Source: Candidatus Formimonas warabiya (GTDB lineage: Bacteria > Bacillota > Dehalobacteriia > Dehalobacteriales > Dehalobacteriaceae). From it: DNA of 64,000 bases. The stretch covers positions 1,066,903 to 1,130,902 of the forward strand of contig NZ_CP017634.1 in the NCBI RefSeq assembly GCF_002777255.1. The letters run 5' to 3'. Each line of letters begins with the position of its first letter. The first letter of the stretch is position 1. Shown here one piece after another: positions 61,666 through 64,000 of the stretch. The notes beneath the pieces are model-generated. The model had not been told where the DNA came from and ran no database searches. It worked only from the letters and a program-made list of their open reading frames with translations. The position numbers were made by a program, and so were the translations under genes.

Positions 61666-62607
61666 TTAGCTAAAAAGTCCTTTTAATTTTTTTTTGGAAT
61701 TAAAATTCAGTTTGTTTCTATCTAATTCATCTTTGTTGGCAGAAAAAATTTTATGAAAACCCGTATCTAAAATGATATGATCGAGAAATTCAATAGGAAT
61801 AATATCCTCCCTCGGGTTGTATAACATAAAATCTTGATCCTGCAGCTTTTTAGATATTTCTTCATCTCGAATAAACCAGATATGTTCTCGTATTTTTGTA
61901 GATTGCAGGCCCCTCCAAAAGGTATAGCCTTCAATTTGGATGGAATCGTTCATGCCATCTTTCTGTTCCTCCTCCAGGGGAGCGCACGCAGACCATTTAT
62001 CGACAGAGGTAACCAAAACGACTTTGGGGAAAGCGCTCTTATTCCTGCTCCGGTATTCCCTGGCCAGGTTGACTACAGAACTATGTCCAGACGAATGTTT
62101 AAAAAATTCATTTGTGAATCCATTTGCCCCAACCATAATGAAGTGAATATGATTATTTTGGATAATATTCCCTACCACTGCATCCGGGATGAGGATGACA
62201 TTTTTAAAATTTCTCTCCAGCAATGAATTAGCATACTGAAAACCATCATGATATAACAAGTTTTCCATTCTGCCTATTTGAGTTTTGGGTTGTCCTTCAC
62301 AGATAAATAATCTGATTTTTTGTGAGGCATTTTCTTCTAAAACAGTATTATAAAAACCTTTTCGATATCTGTTAAGCATGTTCGTATCGTTATTGACCTG
62401 TTGTCCTATCAAAAGATCCCGAAAGCCGCACAGGGCTTTTATGACTAGTTCACTATAGCCAAAGAGGAGTATATTAATCATCTCAGAATCATCATAATCA
62501 AGATTTTCCTTTTCCATCATAAACTCTTGAAAAAATAGGCTGCCATGATACCTGATTTGATTCCTCGATTGATTATAATTCTGGTAATAAAAGTCAATTC
62601 TTTTCAT
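61666..62607 (-). CDS. eIF-2B-like (IF-2B family) Rossmann protein, probably the C-terminal half of a split gene
   Basis: 313 aa from ATG 62607, which lacks a convincing ribosome site. IRLFICEGQPKTQIGRMENLLY, VILIPDAVVG, FIMVGANGFTNEFFKHSSG and KVVLVTSVDKW follow the order of the eIF-2B/methylthioribose-1-phosphate isomerase fold, which binds phosphosugars or nucleotides. The frame is open upstream to the C8 run at 62783-62790 with protein-like sequence (KSLDKRKEAIEDFISILERD). Removing one C would fuse it to the HD protein. Confidence 0.7.
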   Translation of the reverse strand: MKRIDFYYQNYNQSRNQIRYHGSLFFQEFMMEKENLDYDDSEMINILLFGYSELVIKALCGFRDLLIGQQVNNDTNMLNRYRKGFYNTVLEENASQKIRLFICEGQPKTQIGRMENLLYHDGFQYANSLLERNFKNVILIPDAVVGNIIQNNHIHFIMVGANGFTNEFFKHSSGHSSVVNLAREYRSRNKSAFPKVVLVTSVDKWSACAPLEEEQKDGMNDSIQIEGYTFWRGLQSTKIREHIWFIRDEEISKKLQDQDFMLYNPREDIIPIEFLDHIILDTGFHKIFSANKDELDRNKLNFNSKKKLKGLFS

Positions 62608-62764
62608 GAACTCTTCAAAATTATTGGGTAATAAGGCAAGAGATTTTTTGCATTGTTCAATTAATGTCTTTAAACCTAAATGGCAGGATCTTTTTCTTAA
62701 AATGTCCCGCTCTAGAATCGAAATGAAGTCTTCAATGGCTTCTTTTCGTTTATCCAGTGATTTT

Positions 62765-63790
62765 TCAATCGTAAACTTTGTCGGGGGGGGAATTTTTAAT
62801 TAAACGATATCCCCCAATATTGGATATGGTTAATAAAATTAGTTCCAATAATTTTGAAGCACTGGGCGCTAATAAAATATCATAATTTACAATTAAGCCG
62901 ATCAAATCATTTAAAGTTTGATTGTCCATGGAAACGGTGACTTCATTTTTTTGGATATCAAGATAATAGGTGATTCCTGAACGGGTCAACACATTCATGA
63001 CGCCGGATAATTCCTCTCTTAAATCGCTAATAACCAGGTCAATAATATAATCGATTTTACTTTTCACCCAGGCGGGATCAACCTTCAATTTGACTAATTG
63101 GGACGAGTCCGGGGTGTTGAATTCCACCCGAATCAGGTGCTCTTTTTCATTAATACCAATACCGCCCACAATCCGGCTTTTGATCCAATGGAATTTTGAT
63201 TCAGCAGGGATATCGTAGGCAAGACAAACAGCATATTCGGAAGAAGGGGTTCTGGTGCTGTCAATATGTAGGGCATCGGCTAAACGCAAATAAGCGGCTA
63301 AAAGTTTTAACCGGTGTTCTTTATTATGTACCAAGATACTTTCCGGACAAGTATTCAGATCCTCCTGCCTGCGATGGTACCGACAAAGCTTAGAAATAAA
63401 TATTTTATCGGCCTCATCAATACCACACCGTTTGTATTGCTCAATAATGAACTTTTCCGATGTTTCGTGGTGTCGCTTGCGAATTTCCGCATCTGTTAAG
63501 GATTCTCCTTTCCAGACGTCTTCCGCAACAGATCGAAGCATGCCCAGATCGTGTAGCCATGCTGAGGCTAATAGATAAAAACGCTCTTCTTCCAGCAGCT
63601 TTTCATGGGTATAGTCTGGAATCAGCCGGTGAATAAACCCTTCCACGGCTTTACAATGATCCGGACCATGTGGCGTGTAATAAGGAGGATCAGCATTCGT
63701 TTCTTTATTCTGCTCATATATTTTTAGCACATTTTCTCTGACTTTGTTTAAATAATTCTTGTAATTGTTGTTTAAAGCATTTTCCCACAT
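62765..63790 (-). CDS. HD-domain phosphohydrolase-like protein, probably the N-terminal half of a split gene
   Basis: 341 aa from ATG 63790 (GAGGGGTG upstream). Metal-binding pattern HGPDHCKAVEG (near 47), SAWLHDLGMLR (near 82), RKRHHETSEKF, CRYHRRQED and LADALHIDSTR is that of HD hydrolases on nucleotides, of the kind fused to other domains in signalling or defence proteins. After about residue 210 the sequence is unrecognised. Stop at 62765 comes 6 codons after the C8 run, where the frame of the next gene takes over. Confidence 0.75.
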   Translation of the reverse strand: MWENALNNNYKNYLNKVRENVLKIYEQNKETNADPPYYTPHGPDHCKAVEGFIHRLIPDYTHEKLLEEERFYLLASAWLHDLGMLRSVAEDVWKGESLTDAEIRKRHHETSEKFIIEQYKRCGIDEADKIFISKLCRYHRRQEDLNTCPESILVHNKEHRLKLLAAYLRLADALHIDSTRTPSSEYAVCLAYDIPAESKFHWIKSRIVGGIGINEKEHLIRVEFNTPDSSQLVKLKVDPAWVKSKIDYIIDLVISDLREELSGVMNVLTRSGITYYLDIQKNEVTVSMDNQTLNDLIGLIVNYDILLAPSASKLLELILLTISNIGGYRLIKNSPPDKVYD

Positions 63791-64000
63791 TTTAACACCC
63801 CTCATTTAGCTCATCTGCAACCTGATTGCTACCATATCTATTCGACTGATTTCATGCATCTTCCTTGTCCAAAATTTCGACATCTTCTGACATGCAAAAG
63901 GCCACTAGAAAGCTTGGCTTGCGCCAAGCCTCTGGCGACGGCGGAAGCCTTAGTTGCACTTATACTTTCAACCTTTTAAAACTTATAAATTCTGAAAGTA
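63791..64000. other. Non-coding right edge of window
   Basis: 210 bp upstream of the HD gene. A small GGCTTG-GCG-CAAGCC hairpin lies at about 63917-63932; no gene or clear promoter was recognised. Confidence 0.3.

Overview
The window looks like the replication-terminus region of a spore-forming, low-to-moderate G+C Firmicute, probably a Clostridia/Peptococcaceae-type anaerobe. Grounds: spoVS, a spoVK-type ATPase, codY, hfq, ricA and miaB-mutS-mutL-miaA-hfq in Bacillus-like order, lexA divergent from a yneA-type SOS division inhibitor, strong GGAGG ribosome sites, and frequent TTG/GTG starts. The species cannot be fixed from the sequence alone.

Left arm, 1-28.6 kb, nearly all + strand: the 3' end of rny, ymdB, spoVS, a dipeptidase, a PHP phosphoesterase, an aminotransferase, cobS, fxsA, guaB, a GH18 protein, codY, an LCP ligase, miaB-ricA, then mutS-hydantoinase-HDAC-mutL-miaA-hfq, spoVK, ynbB and divergent lexA/yneA with three LexA boxes. 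At 28763-28790 lies a 28-bp site matching the Firmicutes dif consensus. Left of it genes run +, right of it mostly -, as expected at a terminus.

28.76-35.45 kb is an inovirus-like (filamentous phage) prophage inserted exactly at dif. It has Rep, a Zot-type ATPase, an SSB-like protein, a Cro/C1 repressor, two tandem 53-aa major coat genes and a pIII-like adhesin whose continuation lies in the -1 frame at a C6 run. It ends at a second XerD-type half-site (35422-35449).

36-52 kb holds a minus-strand metabolic cluster of unknown function: PHP phosphatase, SorC-family regulator, RuBisCO-like protein, two PEP-hydrolase-like TIM barrels and a UPF0261 protein (the two halves of plant Tm-1). Matching 22-bp palindromes precede the PHP gene and the RuBisCO-like gene. 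Between regulator and operon sits a four-level nest of mobile DNA: an IS200-type element contains an IS21-family element (5-bp duplication CACTG), whose istA contains a recombinase-in-trio (RIT) element with 89-bp inverted repeats, whose third recombinase contains an IS256-family element (8-bp duplication AGAACTCA). Removing each insert restores the interrupted reading frames.

52-64 kb: a UvrD/PcrA-like helicase and an MFS exporter (+), then minus-strand genes: an NAD salvage/ADP-ribose cluster (Nudix/NrtR-like, nicotinamidase-like, nicotinate phosphoribosyltransferase, macro domain), YbjQ, a QueG-like ferredoxin protein, a GNAT acetyltransferase, and an HD-domain protein followed by an eIF-2B-like protein that look like one ORF split at a C8 tract.
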